Of a stretch of DNA of 64,000 nucleotides, positions 51,061 to 60,575 are shown piece after piece (the stretch's first letter is position 1; each line of letters opens with the position of its first letter). The DNA comes from Enterobacillus tribolii (GTDB lineage Bacteria > Pseudomonadota > Gammaproteobacteria > Enterobacterales > Enterobacteriaceae): the NCBI RefSeq assembly GCF_003363015.1, contig NZ_QRAP01000001.1, positions 729,162 to 793,161 of the forward strand. Direction: 5' to 3'. Below the pieces are notes generated by a model. The model had not been told where the DNA came from and did not search any database. It saw only the letters and a list, made by a program, of their open reading frames with translations. The position numbers and the translations under genes are program-made.

Positions 51061-51478
51061 AATACCCTTTACCTGAATGAACTCCCCCGCTTCCGGGAGA
51101 CTTGGTGCGCCGTTATTCCGGGCGCTATTAAAAACTCTTTTTTTATATTGCGTCAGCGTGCCCGGAGATCAAGTTGTTTTTTTATAATCCGCATTCAACC
51201 GCTCGCATCGGACGCAATATACTGAAAATCGCCGTAAATTTTACTCGTACACCTTTGTACGAATGAAATTGTTAATGTTTTGTAAGCAAAAAGCAGGCCA
51301 AACGCCGGCCTCACAAAGGCACTCACTCTACCTGAATAAGAATGTCACGCAACTTAATTAGCACGGAATGGTCTTTTTTGCCAATAAGATACGCTCAGAC
51401 AGTTTTTTACACCTTTGTTTGCGAATGATTCATCCTGAACGGTAGAATATGTTATGTAACACCCAGTTGGAGAAAAAA
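51061..51478. other. Divergent promoter region topA/yciN
   Basis: These 418 bases between the topA and yciN starts must hold the supercoiling-sensitive topA promoters. The DNA is AT-rich near 51127-51250. No coding frame with a ribosome site and no distinct operator was recognised. Confidence 0.4.
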
Positions 51479-51730
51479 ATGTTTGGTAATACGACCCCAA
51501 TCGATCGCGAAACGCTGCTGGCGGAAGCCAATAAAATTATCCGTGAGCATGAAGATTTTATACATGGAATGGAAGCCACCGACGTAGAGCAAAAAGGCGA
51601 TGTCTTGGTATTCCGCGGCGAATATTTTCTCGATGAAGACGGCATTCCCACGCCGAAAACCACCGCGGTTTTTAATATGTTCAAACATCTGGCTGAAGTT
51701 TTGTCGGAAAAATACCATTTAGCCAAGTAA
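51479..51730 (+). CDS. yciN: YciN (DUF2498) small protein
   Basis: This 83-residue protein is equal in length to E. coli YciN. Shared blocks are [54 protein letters not shown]. Function is unknown. The ATG at 51479 follows TTGGAG and an A-rich spacer; ten further upstream codons are not conserved. It is divergent from topA and convergent with sohB, as in E. coli. Confidence 0.93.
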   Translation: MFGNTTPIDRETLLAEANKIIREHEDFIHGMEATDVEQKGDVLVFRGEYFLDEDGIPTPKTTAVFNMFKHLAEVLSEKYHLAK

Positions 51731-51739
51731 GCGCACGAA

Positions 51740-51770
51740 AAAACAAACCCCGCCATGGCGGCGGGGTTGG
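51740..51770. terminator. Terminator between sohB and yciN
   Basis: AACCCCGCC-ATGGC-GGCGGGGTT with GAAAAAAC on the left: a good minus-strand terminator for sohB, weaker for yciN. Confidence 0.8.
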
Positions 51771-51779
51771 ATTACGGCG

Positions 51780-52823
51780 TTACATTTCAGGTCGCACGCT
51801 TCTCTGCCACCAGCGTAGCATCAGGCGGTCGGCCCCCTCTGTCAGCCCGATGGCGAAACGATCCATTAAACGTTTACGCGGCGCAAAACGTACGCCGATA
51901 ACGTCATGATTCTCCATTTCAGCGATCAGCAGGTCATCGCTGGTGCCGATGGCGTCAACCAGCCCTTTGTCCTTCGCCTGCGCGCCATACCAGTGTTCTC
52001 CGGTCGCCACGCTGTCGACATCCAGCGAAGGGCGCTGCTGGGACACAAACTGCTTAAACAGTTGATGAGTCACATTCAGCTCCTCGCGAAACTTCTCCCG
52101 GCCCTGCTCCGTGTTTTCACCCAGCATCGTCAGCGTACGCTTGAACTCGCCGGCGGTATGCAGCTCCACATCCACGTCATTCTTTTTCAGCCAACGGTTA
52201 AAGTTGGGGATCTGCGCCACGACGCCGATAGAACCGATGATAGCAAACGGCGCCGCCACAATGCGATCGGCCACACACGCCATCATATATCCGCCGCTGG
52301 CGGCAACCTTATCAACGGCCACCGTCAGGCGGACGCCCGCCTGACGCAGACGTTGTAACTGCGAAGCGGCCAGGCCATAGCCATGCACCACGCCGCCGGG
52401 GCTTTCCAGCCGCAGCAACACTTCGTCACCGTTTTTCGCCACCGCCAGCACTGCGCTGATTTCTTCACGCAGCGCCCCGACCTCATGGGCATCCATACTG
52501 CCTTTGAAGTCAATCACATACAGGCAGGGTTTGATCTCGCCGCCGCCATTTTTGGCCGCGTCTTTCTGCCGTTTCGCTTTCTCTTTTTCTTCTTTCTTTT
52601 GCTGCTTTTGCCATGCTTTCAGCGCGGCATCATCCATGCGCGCTTCCTGCATACTGCGGCGCATGGCGCGGTACTCCTCTCCCAAATCGGAAAGCTGCAG
52701 CTCTCCTTTATATCCACCTTTTTTCTGGCGCAGTATAAAGATCAATAAAATCAGGGCGCCTATCGCCACAACGACGGTAGCCACTTTAGCCAGAAACAAC
52801 CCGTACACGGATAACCACTCCAC
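51780..52823 (-). CDS. sohB: SohB, inner-membrane S49 peptidase
   Basis: This 347-residue peptidase is of the signal peptide peptidase A family. It has an N-terminal membrane helix (about 8-30), a Lys-rich charged region (about 70-95), then the S49 domain with VDKVAASGGYMMACVADRIVA (catalytic Ser) and the catalytic-Lys region. High-copy sohB compensates for lack of DegP in E. coli. Length and motifs fit SohB (349 in E. coli). Confidence 0.95.
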   Translation of the reverse strand: MEWLSVYGLFLAKVATVVVAIGALILLIFILRQKKGGYKGELQLSDLGEEYRAMRRSMQEARMDDAALKAWQKQQKKEEKEKAKRQKDAAKNGGGEIKPCLYVIDFKGSMDAHEVGALREEISAVLAVAKNGDEVLLRLESPGGVVHGYGLAASQLQRLRQAGVRLTVAVDKVAASGGYMMACVADRIVAAPFAIIGSIGVVAQIPNFNRWLKKNDVDVELHTAGEFKRTLTMLGENTEQGREKFREELNVTHQLFKQFVSQQRPSLDVDSVATGEHWYGAQAKDKGLVDAIGTSDDLLIAEMENHDVIGVRFAPRKRLMDRFAIGLTEGADRLMLRWWQRSVRPEM

Positions 52824-53065
52824 AATTTACCGCCTTAAGATTCATTCAGTTACTGATCGCGACAGTGTAACCCAGGATGCGCGAATGCCGCACGGTTCAG
52901 AACAATACCGTTGAAATTTATATCAGAGTCAGGCATATATCACCTCTTTCTGCGGCAACAATTGAACATTTCCGCTATTGTTGTCCGGGGATGCCCGGGC
53001 TTTTATGCCGGCATTTCCCCCATGATGACTTCCGGTAATGCCGGACACGCCTGCGAGGATTACAC

Positions 53066-53827
53066 ATGCATTACCAACCGCAGCCCGCACTTCTGCAAAA
53101 CCGTATCATTTTGGTCACCGGCGCCGGTGACGGCATCGGGCGCGAAGCCGCCCTGACCTATGCACGCTTCGGCGCCCGCCTGCTGTTGCTCGGGCGTACG
53201 CCGGACAAGCTTGAGCAGGTCCGCCAGCAAATCGCCGATGAAGGCGGCCTTCCCGCACGTACGTATACGCTCGATCTGCTTACCGCCACGCCGGCGTCCT
53301 GCCACACGCTGGCAGAACGCATCGCGGCGGACTATCCGCATCTTGACGGCGTACTGCATAACGCCGGCCTGCTGGGCGAGATCACGCCGATGAGCGAGCT
53401 GGCCTACGACACCTGGCACGACGTCATGCAGGTTAACGTTAACGCCACCTTTATGCTGACGCAGGCGCTGCTCCCCCTGCTGCTGAAGTCTCCGTCTTCC
53501 TCCCTGATTTTCACCAGCTCCAGCGTCGGGCGTGCAGGCCGCTCCGGCTGGGGCGCTTATGCGGTGTCGAAGTTCGCCACCGAAGGCATGATGCAGGTGC
53601 TGGCCGAGGAGTATCAGCATACTCCGCTGCGGGTCAACTGCATCAACCCCGGCGGCACCCGTACCGGCATGCGCGCCAGCGCCTTCCCACTGGAGGATCC
53701 GGACAAGCTGAAAACACCGGCGGACATCATGCCGATTTATCTTTACCTGATGGGCGACGACAGCCGGCGTAAAACCGGCATCAGCTTTGACGCCCAACCG
53801 GGCCGTAAACCGGGGCCGGCGGAATGA
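53066..53827 (+). CDS. yciK: YciK, short-chain dehydrogenase
   Basis: This 253-residue SDR-family oxidoreductase of unknown substrate has the cofactor motif VTGAGDGIGREAALTYA, HNAGLLG, the Ser in FTSSSVGRAGRSGWGAYAVSKF with the Y-x3-K pair, and NCINPGGTRTGMRASAFPLEDP. It overlaps btuR by four bases (ATGA), so the two are probably translationally coupled, as in E. coli. Confidence 0.94.
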   Translation: MHYQPQPALLQNRIILVTGAGDGIGREAALTYARFGARLLLLGRTPDKLEQVRQQIADEGGLPARTYTLDLLTATPASCHTLAERIAADYPHLDGVLHNAGLLGEITPMSELAYDTWHDVMQVNVNATFMLTQALLPLLLKSPSSSLIFTSSSVGRAGRSGWGAYAVSKFATEGMMQVLAEEYQHTPLRVNCINPGGTRTGMRASAFPLEDPDKLKTPADIMPIYLYLMGDDSRRKTGISFDAQPGRKPGPAE

Positions 53828-54420
53828 GCGATTCAGAACAGCGTCATCAACAACGGCAGCAGCGCCTGAAAGAACAGGTGGAAGCGCGCGTCGCCGCCGC
53901 ACAACAAACCCGCGGCATTCTGATTGTGTTCACCGGCAACGGTAAGGGCAAAACCACCGCCGCATTCGGCACCGTCACCCGCGCCGTCGGGCATGGCATG
54001 AAAGCCGGCGTGATCCAGTTCATTAAAGGCACCTGGGACAACGGCGAGCGTAACCTGCTGGAGCCGCACGGCGTGGAGTTTCAGGTGATGGCGACCGGCT
54101 TTACCTGGGACACGCAAAACCGCGAAACCGACACCCTCGCCGCGCGCGAAGTATGGCAGCACGCCCGGCGTATGCTGGCCGATCCGACGCTGGATGTGGT
54201 GCTGCTGGATGAGCTGACGTACATGGTCAGCTATCACTACCTGCCGCTGGAGGAGGTTATGCAGGCGCTGCAACAACGGCCTGCGCACCAGACGGTGATC
54301 GTCACCGGCCGGGGCTGCCACCGCGAGCTACTGGAAATGGCCGACACCGTCAGCGAGCTGCGCCCGGTTAAGCATGCGTTTGACGCCGGCATCCAGGCGC
54401 AGCGCGGCATTGACTGGTAG
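53824..54420 (+). CDS. btuR: Corrinoid adenosyltransferase BtuR/CobO
   Basis: This 198-residue enzyme transfers the adenosyl group of ATP to reduced cobalamin, giving adenosylcobalamin. The variant P-loop is FTGNGKGKTTAAFG, followed by VIQFIKGTW, the Walker-B-like DVVLLDELTYMVSY and VTGRGCHRELLEMADTVSELRPVKHAFDAGI. The length is near E. coli BtuR (196). It is coupled to yciK. Confidence 0.97.
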   Translation: MSDSEQRHQQRQQRLKEQVEARVAAAQQTRGILIVFTGNGKGKTTAAFGTVTRAVGHGMKAGVIQFIKGTWDNGERNLLEPHGVEFQVMATGFTWDTQNRETDTLAAREVWQHARRMLADPTLDVVLLDELTYMVSYHYLPLEEVMQALQQRPAHQTVIVTGRGCHRELLEMADTVSELRPVKHAFDAGIQAQRGIDW

Positions 54421-54434
54421 GATTCACGGCATAA

Positions 54435-54470
54435 AAAAACCGCAGCAAAGATAACCCCGCTGCGGTTTTT
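54435..54470. terminator. Terminator between btuR and rluB
   Basis: AAAAACCGCAGC and its complement, with a loop of 12 bases; A and T tracts make it bidirectional between convergent genes. Confidence 0.88.
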
Positions 54471-54490
54471 AGTGTTCCGGATAGTGCGAC

Positions 54491-55381
54491 TTATCCCTTC
54501 TTCGCGCCTTTACCCGTGCTGTTATTACGCCGGGCGGCGCCGGATACCTGCTGGCCATGACGCTTCACGGCACGGCGAATCTGGTTCGCCTTCATCCGGC
54601 GGCGTTCACGCTCAACCGGCACTTTACTGGCCGTCTCTTCCGACAGCGCTACCAGCCCACGCAGATAATTGACGTCCTTCAGCGCCAGCTCGGTCCAGCC
54701 GCCGCGCGGCAGACCTTTGGGCAACGGCAGATCGCCGTAACGCACGCGAATAAGGCGACTGACCTGCACGCCGACGGCTTCCCACAGCCGGCGTACTTCG
54801 CGGTTGCGGCCTTCCGTCAGCGTAACGTTATACCACTGGTTAATCCCTTCACCGCCCTGAAAGCTGATGGTTTTAAACGCGGCCGGGCCGTCTTCCAACT
54901 GCACGCCCTTCCTCAGTTGGTTGAGCTTTTCATCGTCAACCTGACCGAAGACACGCACCGCATACTCACGCTCTACTTCATGGCTCGGATGCATCAGTCG
55001 ATTCGCCAGTTCACCGTCGGTAGTGAACAGCAACAGCCCGGAGGTATTGATATCCAGACGCCCAACCGCGATCCAGCGCGAACCGCGCATTTTCGGCAAA
55101 CGATCGAACACCGTCGGGCGGCCTTCCGGATCGTGGCGCGTACACAGCTCACCCTCCGGTTTGTAATAAGCCAGAACGCGGCAGATGGTTTCCGCAGACT
55201 CACGAATGGAAACAACATGACCATCAATACGAATTTTCATTGCCGGCGTCACGTCAACGCGATCGCCCAGCGTAGCCAGCTTGCCGTCGACGCTGACGCG
55301 CCCCTGCTGGATCATCCCTTCGATTTCACGACGGGAACCGTAGCCGGCGCGGGCCAGCACTTTCTGTAATTTTTCGCTCAT
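54491..55381 (-). CDS. rluB: 23S rRNA pseudouridine(2605) synthase RluB
   Basis: This 296-residue pseudouridine synthase of the RsuA family has an N-terminal S4 domain ([31 protein letters not shown]), then the catalytic domain with the Asp motif [19 protein letters not shown], and [15 protein letters not shown]. The basic tail ([20 protein letters not shown]) is usual for RluB and probably binds rRNA. The assignment over RluE/RluF rests on these blocks and the tail. Confidence 0.95.
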   Translation of the reverse strand: MSEKLQKVLARAGYGSRREIEGMIQQGRVSVDGKLATLGDRVDVTPAMKIRIDGHVVSIRESAETICRVLAYYKPEGELCTRHDPEGRPTVFDRLPKMRGSRWIAVGRLDINTSGLLLFTTDGELANRLMHPSHEVEREYAVRVFGQVDDEKLNQLRKGVQLEDGPAAFKTISFQGGEGINQWYNVTLTEGRNREVRRLWEAVGVQVSRLIRVRYGDLPLPKGLPRGGWTELALKDVNYLRGLVALSEETASKVPVERERRRMKANQIRRAVKRHGQQVSGAARRNNSTGKGAKKG

Positions 55382-55556
55382 TGAGCAACCTCTGATGCCG
55401 CCTTCACAGGCGTCGGAAAGAATTCGATAACCTCAAATAAATCAATAAGTTAACCTATTTGAGATTCGCTATTATACCCTGTTTTACCCACACTGTAACT
55501 ACCTTTATTATTTACGCCCCAGCCCCATGGCGCTCCGGGGCAAAGCAAGCCGGCGG

Positions 55557-56105
55557 CTAATTCTGTTCCGCGACCAGAATCGCCATCGTATCCGGCTCCA
55601 ACGCTTTGAAAATATGCGACTGATCCGCCGGGTAACAGATATAGTCTCCCGCTTCCAGCTCTTCCGGCCCCTCGGTGAGGCCGATCAGCGCCCGCCCCTG
55701 CGTCACAATAATGTGCTCTACGGAGCCAGGGGAATGCGGTTCTGATATACGGTCTGCGCCCGGCTGGGCCGTCAGTAAATAAATATCGCGGCGTGCGCCC
55801 GGCGGGCAGGCGGCTAACAATACCGCCTGATAATGCGCCTGTTCGGCGACGACTTTCGTCCCCTCGCCGCGCCGTATCACCTGCGTGCTGTTTGCCACCG
55901 GTTCAAGAAGCTTAGCAAACGGAATGTTTAATGTGACGCATAATGCCCAGAGTGTTTCCAGGCTGGGGTTGCCGTTCCCGGCTTCCAGTTGCGATAACGT
56001 GGATTTGGCAATATTGGCGCGTTTTGCGACCTCTGTCAGTGACAAACCAACCCTGGTACGCTCACGGACAAGGCTTTTCGCAATCACGTCGATCGGCTGT
56101 GTCAT
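55557..56105 (-). CDS. XRE-family regulator with C-terminal cupin domain
   Basis: This 182-residue repressor-like protein has an HTH_3 domain at about 10-65 (RERTRVGLSLTEVAKRANIAKSTLSQLEAGNGNPSLETLW) and a cupin-2 domain at about 100-180 (EPHSPGSVEHIIVTQG, EELEAGDYICYPADQSH). It is divergent from azlCD. The shared region carries a cluster of ATGTTC repeats, so it most likely controls azlCD and itself. I start at MTQPIDV; 23 additional in-frame codons upstream would run through the repeat cluster. The ligand is unknown; amino acids are a guess from the AzlCD link. Confidence 0.88.
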   Translation of the reverse strand: MTQPIDVIAKSLVRERTRVGLSLTEVAKRANIAKSTLSQLEAGNGNPSLETLWALCVTLNIPFAKLLEPVANSTQVIRRGEGTKVVAEQAHYQAVLLAACPPGARRDIYLLTAQPGADRISEPHSPGSVEHIIVTQGRALIGLTEGPEELEAGDYICYPADQSHIFKALEPDTMAILVAEQN

Positions 56106-56109
56106 AACA

Positions 56110-56193
56110 ATGTTCTCAATGTTCGATAAAATGAACATAATGTTCGTCTTGAACTGTAGCGTAGTTATGTTCATTATAATAGACCAAATGTTC
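56110..56193. promoter_or_regulatory. ATGTTC-repeat operator cluster between the XRE-cupin gene and azlC
   Basis: Five plus-strand ATGTTC elements occur at 56110, 56119, 56140, 56167 and 56188, and an inverted copy GAACAT at 56133. The pair 56119/56133 makes an inverted repeat with eight bases between, and 56140 pairs with GAAC at 56151. A further copy overlaps the azlC start codon at 56210. The cluster covers the whole divergent promoter region, as expected for an autoregulated repressor. Confidence 0.65.
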
Positions 56194-56209
56194 GATAGAT
56201 AGGTAACGC

Positions 56210-56872
56210 ATGTTCACCCAACGTTTTTCTTGCCTGAACGGAGACGCCAAAAAAGCCATTTTCTTTGTTTGCCTGGCCGTCGGCGTTGTTGGGGTTTCCT
56301 ACGGCTCTTTGGCTACGGCCTATGGATTTCCGCTGTGGGTGCCGCTGTTCTCATCGTTTTTCGTCCTGGCCGGCGCGTCAGAGTTTATGTTTATCGCCAT
56401 TGTCGCCGGCGGCGGTCATCCCCTTGCCGGCGCGCTGGCCGGGCTGCTGGTCAACGCCCGCCATTTTCCGTTCGGCGTCGCCGTCCGCAACCTGGTCGGC
56501 ACCCGTTTCAACGCGCTGCTGGGCAGCCATATCATGAATGACGAGAGCGTGGCCTTCGGCCTGTCGCAGCCCACGGCAGAAAAACGTAAAGCGGCCTACT
56601 GGCTGTGCGGTATCGGCGTCGCGGTTTTCTGGCCTGTCGGCACGCTGGTGGGATGCGTGATCGGTAAAGTTTTGCCGAGCACCGAACTTATCGGGCTGGA
56701 CGCCGTATTCCCGGCCATTCTGCTGGCCCTGGTGATCCCGGCGTTTAAAAACAGAACGACGTTAATCCGGGCCTCCGCCGGTGCGATTATTTCGCTGGCG
56801 GCGGTTCCCTTCACGCCGGTCGGGCTGCCCGCCCTGCTGTCTATGTTCGGTTTGCTGGCGAGGAAGAAATGA
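56210..56872 (+). CDS. azlC: AzlC-family amino acid exporter, large subunit
   Basis: This 220-residue inner-membrane protein of the LIV-E (AzlC/YgaZ) family has about five helices. Landmarks are the helix GVSYGSLATAYGFPLWVPLFSSFFVLAGASEFMF and the family motif LLVNARHFPFGVAV. With AzlD-type partners these proteins export branched-chain amino acids or methionine. The start overlaps an ATGTTC repeat. It overlaps the AzlD-like gene at ATGATG. Substrate not deducible. Confidence 0.9.
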   Translation: MFTQRFSCLNGDAKKAIFFVCLAVGVVGVSYGSLATAYGFPLWVPLFSSFFVLAGASEFMFIAIVAGGGHPLAGALAGLLVNARHFPFGVAVRNLVGTRFNALLGSHIMNDESVAFGLSQPTAEKRKAAYWLCGIGVAVFWPVGTLVGCVIGKVLPSTELIGLDAVFPAILLALVIPAFKNRTTLIRASAGAIISLAAVPFTPVGLPALLSMFGLLARKK

Positions 56873-57195
56873 TGGCCGACACGCTTATGATCGTTATCGG
56901 CATTGCCGTTTTGTCACTCGGCACCTATCTGATGCGCTTTGGCGGCGCGAAGCTCGGAAACCGTCTGACCTTCACCGAACGCTCGCAGGCGTTGCTTTCC
57001 GACGCGGCCACCACGCTGCTGTTTGCCGTCGCGTTGGTCACAACCTTTTATGAAGGGGGGCATTTCTCCGGCATCGCCCGCGTTTCCGGCGTCGCCGTCG
57101 CCGTTTTTCTTACCTGGCGGAAAGTACCGCTGATCGTGGTGATACTGGCTGCCGCGCTGGTCACCGCCCTGCTGCGTTACGCCGGTATTCATTAA
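56869..57195 (+). CDS. azlD: AzlD-family amino acid exporter, small subunit
   Basis: This 108-residue membrane protein with about four helices has the AzlD/YgaH pattern: LSLGTYLMRFGGAKLG, followed by FAVALVTTFYEGG and a final helix pair with VVILAAALVTALLRY. It overlaps azlC by four bases and forms a two-gene transport unit with it. Its stop overlaps the convergent MBL gene by four bases. Confidence 0.88.
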   Translation: MMADTLMIVIGIAVLSLGTYLMRFGGAKLGNRLTFTERSQALLSDAATTLLFAVALVTTFYEGGHFSGIARVSGVAVAVFLTWRKVPLIVVILAAALVTALLRYAGIH

Positions 57196-58184
57196 CCGGC
57201 AGACATGGCGACGAACCCGCCGATGGGTAGCGCGCTGAACTGCGCATCCGGAATACCCGCGGCGGCCAGGGCTTCCTGCAGCAGCCGCGGCGGTTCGTCC
57301 AGCGGCTCATCCCCCAGCTCAAACACGCCCCAGTGCATAGCGAAAGCCTGCCGGCAGGCCAGCTCCTGAAACAGACGCACCGTCAGCTCCGGCGCAATAT
57401 GATTCTCCGCCATAAACCAGCGCGGCGCGTAGGCGCCAATGGGTAATGCGGCAAGATCGATGGTTCCCAGGCGGCGGGATATTTCGCCCAGACTGGCGGA
57501 ATATCCGGTATCGCCCGAGAAGTAAAAGCGACCGCCCGCGCCCGCTATCACCCAACCGCCCCACAGGCTGCGGTTACGATCCCACGGCGTGCGCATACTC
57601 CAGTGACGGGCGGGAACCAGATGCACCTCCAGCCCGCCGAAAGCCTGCAAATCCCACCAGTCCAGCTCGCTGACGTTCCGGAACCCGCAACGCAGCAGGC
57701 GGCGCTTCAGGCCGAGCGGCACCATGCAATGCATGTCAGGGAAGCGGCGCAACAGCGCTGTCAGGGAGGGAGTGTCCAGATGGTCGTAATGATTGTGGGA
57801 TATCAGCACCAGATCGATGGGCGGCAGTGCGTCCGGCAACACCGGCGGCGGCGTCTTGCGCCGCGGACCATAAAAACTGACCGGGGAGACTCGCTCGGAA
57901 AACACCGGGTCCAGCAAAATATGCCGGCCGCCGCTGCGCAGCAGCACCCCGGCATGGCCCAGCCACCAGGCGCCGTCGCCGGTGTGGCTGAAATCACAAG
58001 GCTGCCACCAACGGCGGCAGAACGCCTCATACCCCATGGCCGGCGGATGAGGCAAACCCGCCTGCTTGCGTTCCTTATGCCAGCGCTCAACGTCCCCCTG
58101 ACGCCGCTGCGATGGCTCCGGGTTGCGGAACCCGCGCGGCGTATGGTGGGCACGACTGGCATCGTAGTAAGGATTTTTTTTCAC
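57192..58184 (-). CDS. MBL-fold metallohydrolase (RomA/NAPE-PLD-like)
   Basis: This 330-residue metallo-beta-lactamase-fold protein has the zinc motif SHNHYDHLD (H-x-H-x-D-H), a later GDTGYS with the bridging Asp, and AMHWGVFELGDEPLDEP with a final His ligand. The N-terminal NPEPSQRR and WWLGHAGVLLRSGG blocks are typical of the RomA/UlaG-like L-ascorbate-lactonase and NAPE-PLD group. Substrate is unknown. The GTG start at 58184 has GGGAG five bases upstream. Confidence 0.88.
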   Translation of the reverse strand: MKKNPYYDASRAHHTPRGFRNPEPSQRRQGDVERWHKERKQAGLPHPPAMGYEAFCRRWWQPCDFSHTGDGAWWLGHAGVLLRSGGRHILLDPVFSERVSPVSFYGPRRKTPPPVLPDALPPIDLVLISHNHYDHLDTPSLTALLRRFPDMHCMVPLGLKRRLLRCGFRNVSELDWWDLQAFGGLEVHLVPARHWSMRTPWDRNRSLWGGWVIAGAGGRFYFSGDTGYSASLGEISRRLGTIDLAALPIGAYAPRWFMAENHIAPELTVRLFQELACRQAFAMHWGVFELGDEPLDEPPRLLQEALAAAGIPDAQFSALPIGGFVAMSAG

Positions 58185-58266
58185 ATCAGCTCCCGGCAGT
58201 CAGATTCAGGAAACATAACAGTTTCCCCGCGATTACGCCGCCGGCAAGACCGAACTTTACATTAAC

Positions 58267-59172
58267 TCAAACGGCCCAGAACACCAGAATGGCGATACCG
58301 CCGAATAATGCCCATTTGATGGCGTAATACAGCGCTTTGTTAAATTTCTTCAGCCGTTTACCCACCTTACGCACCGCATAAATATATTTAAACATCCGGT
58401 TGATGCCGCCGGTACGATCGCCTTCATCATTCGGCGCCGACGCCGCACTCAGTAAATGACGCCCGAACCAGTGGTTCACCCGCTGCGCCCAGCGGTATTT
58501 CATCGGGCGCTCCACGTCGCAAAACAGGATCAGACGATCGCGCCCGCTGGCGTTCTCCGCATAATGAATATAGGTTTCATCAAACATCACGCCCTCGCCA
58601 TCGCGCCAACTGTAATGCACGCCGTCAACGTCGATAAAACAGCGGTCGTCATTGGGCGTGAGCAGCCCCAGATGATAACGCAGCGACCCTGCATAGGGAT
58701 CGCGGTGGCGCGGCAGGCGACTGCCGTCCGGCAATTCCGCAAACATCGCCGCTTTTACCGACGGAATGGCGCGCAGCAACGCGGTGGTTTCCGGGCACAG
58801 CGTCATCGCGGAAGGATGATTGTCTTCATACCACTTCAGATAAAAACGCTTCCAGCCGGTTTTGAAAAAGGAGTTAAATCCGGCGTCATCATATTTATCA
58901 GACGCCGAGATTTTCTGAATCTCCATCAGCTTCTGCCCCTCGGCGCGAATCGTTTCCCAATTCTCCTGCAACGGCCGCAGCTCAGGGAAATCAGCCAGAT
59001 TCAGATAAGGCTGGTTAGCCGGCACCCGGGAAAACAGGTACATGAATACGTTGATCGGGGATACAAACGTTGAATGATCGGAAAGCTGCCGCCAGAACGG
59101 ATAACGCACTTTCCCCCTGCGATGAACATAAACCACGCACAATATCAGCAAAAGCAACACTACATATTTCAT
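58267..59172 (-). CDS. lpxO: LpxO, Fe(II)/2-oxoglutarate-dependent lipid A hydroxylase
   Basis: This 301-residue membrane-anchored dioxygenase of the aspartyl/asparaginyl beta-hydroxylase family has an N-terminal helix (KYVVLLLLILCVVYVH) and a C-terminal hydrophobic helix. The iron ligands fall in RLPRHRDPYAGSLRYHLGL and EGVMFDETYIHYAENAS; R in SGRDRLILFCDVERP should bind 2-oxoglutarate. LpxO puts the 2-hydroxy group on the secondary acyl chain of lipid A, in the presence of oxygen. E. coli K-12 lacks it. With pagP it makes two lipid A modification genes in this window. Confidence 0.92.
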   Translation of the reverse strand: MKYVVLLLLILCVVYVHRRGKVRYPFWRQLSDHSTFVSPINVFMYLFSRVPANQPYLNLADFPELRPLQENWETIRAEGQKLMEIQKISASDKYDDAGFNSFFKTGWKRFYLKWYEDNHPSAMTLCPETTALLRAIPSVKAAMFAELPDGSRLPRHRDPYAGSLRYHLGLLTPNDDRCFIDVDGVHYSWRDGEGVMFDETYIHYAENASGRDRLILFCDVERPMKYRWAQRVNHWFGRHLLSAASAPNDEGDRTGGINRMFKYIYAVRKVGKRLKKFNKALYYAIKWALFGGIAILVFWAV

Positions 59173-59421
59173 GAAACCAGTCCGCTGCTTATAAAAACCA
59201 CATGATCATCCACTGACGAATGACCGCCACAACACCACCAGCTTGGTTAAGTATCTGTAAAAATACCCCATAAAAGATAAATAAAAAGTAGCAAAAATGT
59301 ACATTCCACTAAAAGAAAAGCCGGATGACGTCAAACTGCCGCCGCCGGCAAGCGCTTGCGTGATACGGGGATGCCAGCAACGGGAAATTCTGGAATAATG
59401 GCGCGGTTTACAGGAGGCAAT

Positions 59422-59649
59422 ATGAGCATCAATCTGGCAACGCTTTCACAAGAAGAGATGGACAAAGTCAACGTCGACCTGGCCGCATCCGGCGTTTCAT
59501 ACAAAGAACGCTACAACATGCCGGTCGTCGCGGAGCTGGTGGAAAAGGAGCAACCGCAGGCGCTCCGGGCTTACTTTCGCGAAAGACTGACGTATTACCG
59601 GACGCTGCAACTGCCGACAATGCCGTATGAACCCAAGCAGGGGAAATAA
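59422..59649 (+). CDS. holE: DNA polymerase III theta subunit HolE
   Basis: This 75-residue protein stabilises the epsilon proofreading subunit. The conserved HolE block [35 protein letters not shown] is nearly identical to E. coli, as is the end MPYEPK. AGGAGG six bases upstream fixes the ATG at 59422; 22 further in-frame codons upstream are not conserved. Confidence 0.95.
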   Translation: MSINLATLSQEEMDKVNVDLAASGVSYKERYNMPVVAELVEKEQPQALRAYFRERLTYYRTLQLPTMPYEPKQGK

Positions 59650-59778
59650 ACGGAGCGCAGCGGTCAGGCCAGTGAGGCGGGATACACCTTATTCAGCGGG
59701 TAATATGCCGCTCCAGGTAATCCCGCACCAACGGCCGCTCATGACAATCAACAAGAAGCCACAAACGCACGTTTCCGC

Positions 59779-60393
59779 TTAACGGAGCGGCAAACGCTGC
59801 TGAAAGGCATAGCCCAGCGAAGCGATAAAAATCAGCGTGTAGCCGAACAGTTCCGTACCTTCCTCTACGGCGTTCTTCACGATACGGAGATACCCTTCCT
59901 GTAAGATATGCTCCCACAGCACTTGCATCCCGAACACGCGGGAGACAATCAATACGCACATCAGCCCGGCGAGCAGCATTGCATACCCCCGCCAGGAGAC
60001 GACGTCCACCAGCCCGCGCAGCGTCGTGCGGGGGTGTATTACGGCATATGTCACGCAAATCAGCGTGGCGGCGATAGCGAACCAGAACCAGCTTCCGTGG
60101 GAGATCAGATCAAACAAAACGTCAAGCTCGCGGATAAACATACAGAATAAAAATCCGCCGACCAAAATTAACCCGCCGCGCACCTCAGGCCGCTTACGCG
60201 CACCGCGAAAGAACAACAAGGCGCTGCTCAGCAAGAATAATTCCTGCACCAGCTCAACCAGAGAAAATTCGCTGATGCCGTTGTGCAATATATTGATATC
60301 GATATATGGCAACAGGCAGACGAATCCTGTTATTCCTGCGACGATCAGAAATTCAGCACAAGCACGCAAGAAAATTTTTAAATCACTATTCAT
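59779..60393 (-). CDS. Predicted inner-membrane protein, unrecognised
   Basis: This 204-residue protein has six probable helices (about 8-28, 42-60, 72-90, 98-115, 130-150, 178-196). Notable segments are GFLFCMFIRELDVLFDLISHGSWFW and EEGTELFGYTLIFIASLGYAFQ, with conserved-looking acidic and His residues inside helices. I do not know the family; it has the look of a small conserved proteobacterial membrane protein. The ATG at 60393 is preferred to the in-frame TTG at 60405. It is alone on its strand between holE and the AraC-type gene. Confidence 0.75.
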   Translation of the reverse strand: MNSDLKIFLRACAEFLIVAGITGFVCLLPYIDINILHNGISEFSLVELVQELFLLSSALLFFRGARKRPEVRGGLILVGGFLFCMFIRELDVLFDLISHGSWFWFAIAATLICVTYAVIHPRTTLRGLVDVVSWRGYAMLLAGLMCVLIVSRVFGMQVLWEHILQEGYLRIVKNAVEEGTELFGYTLIFIASLGYAFQQRLPLR

Positions 60394-60575
60394 AACAAAA
60401 TCCAACGGTTAGCTTTCCCCCATCCTATCAATTAGATTGGATTCGTCTTATTTTTTGATGCGGTTGGTGCATTCTTTTATGATCCGTACGTGCCCCAGGG
60501 TCCGCCGCCGGTTTGCATAGCAGTAGGGGATCGGTAAAATGTGTAAAATGAGAATCGCTACCAACGGGATACCGT

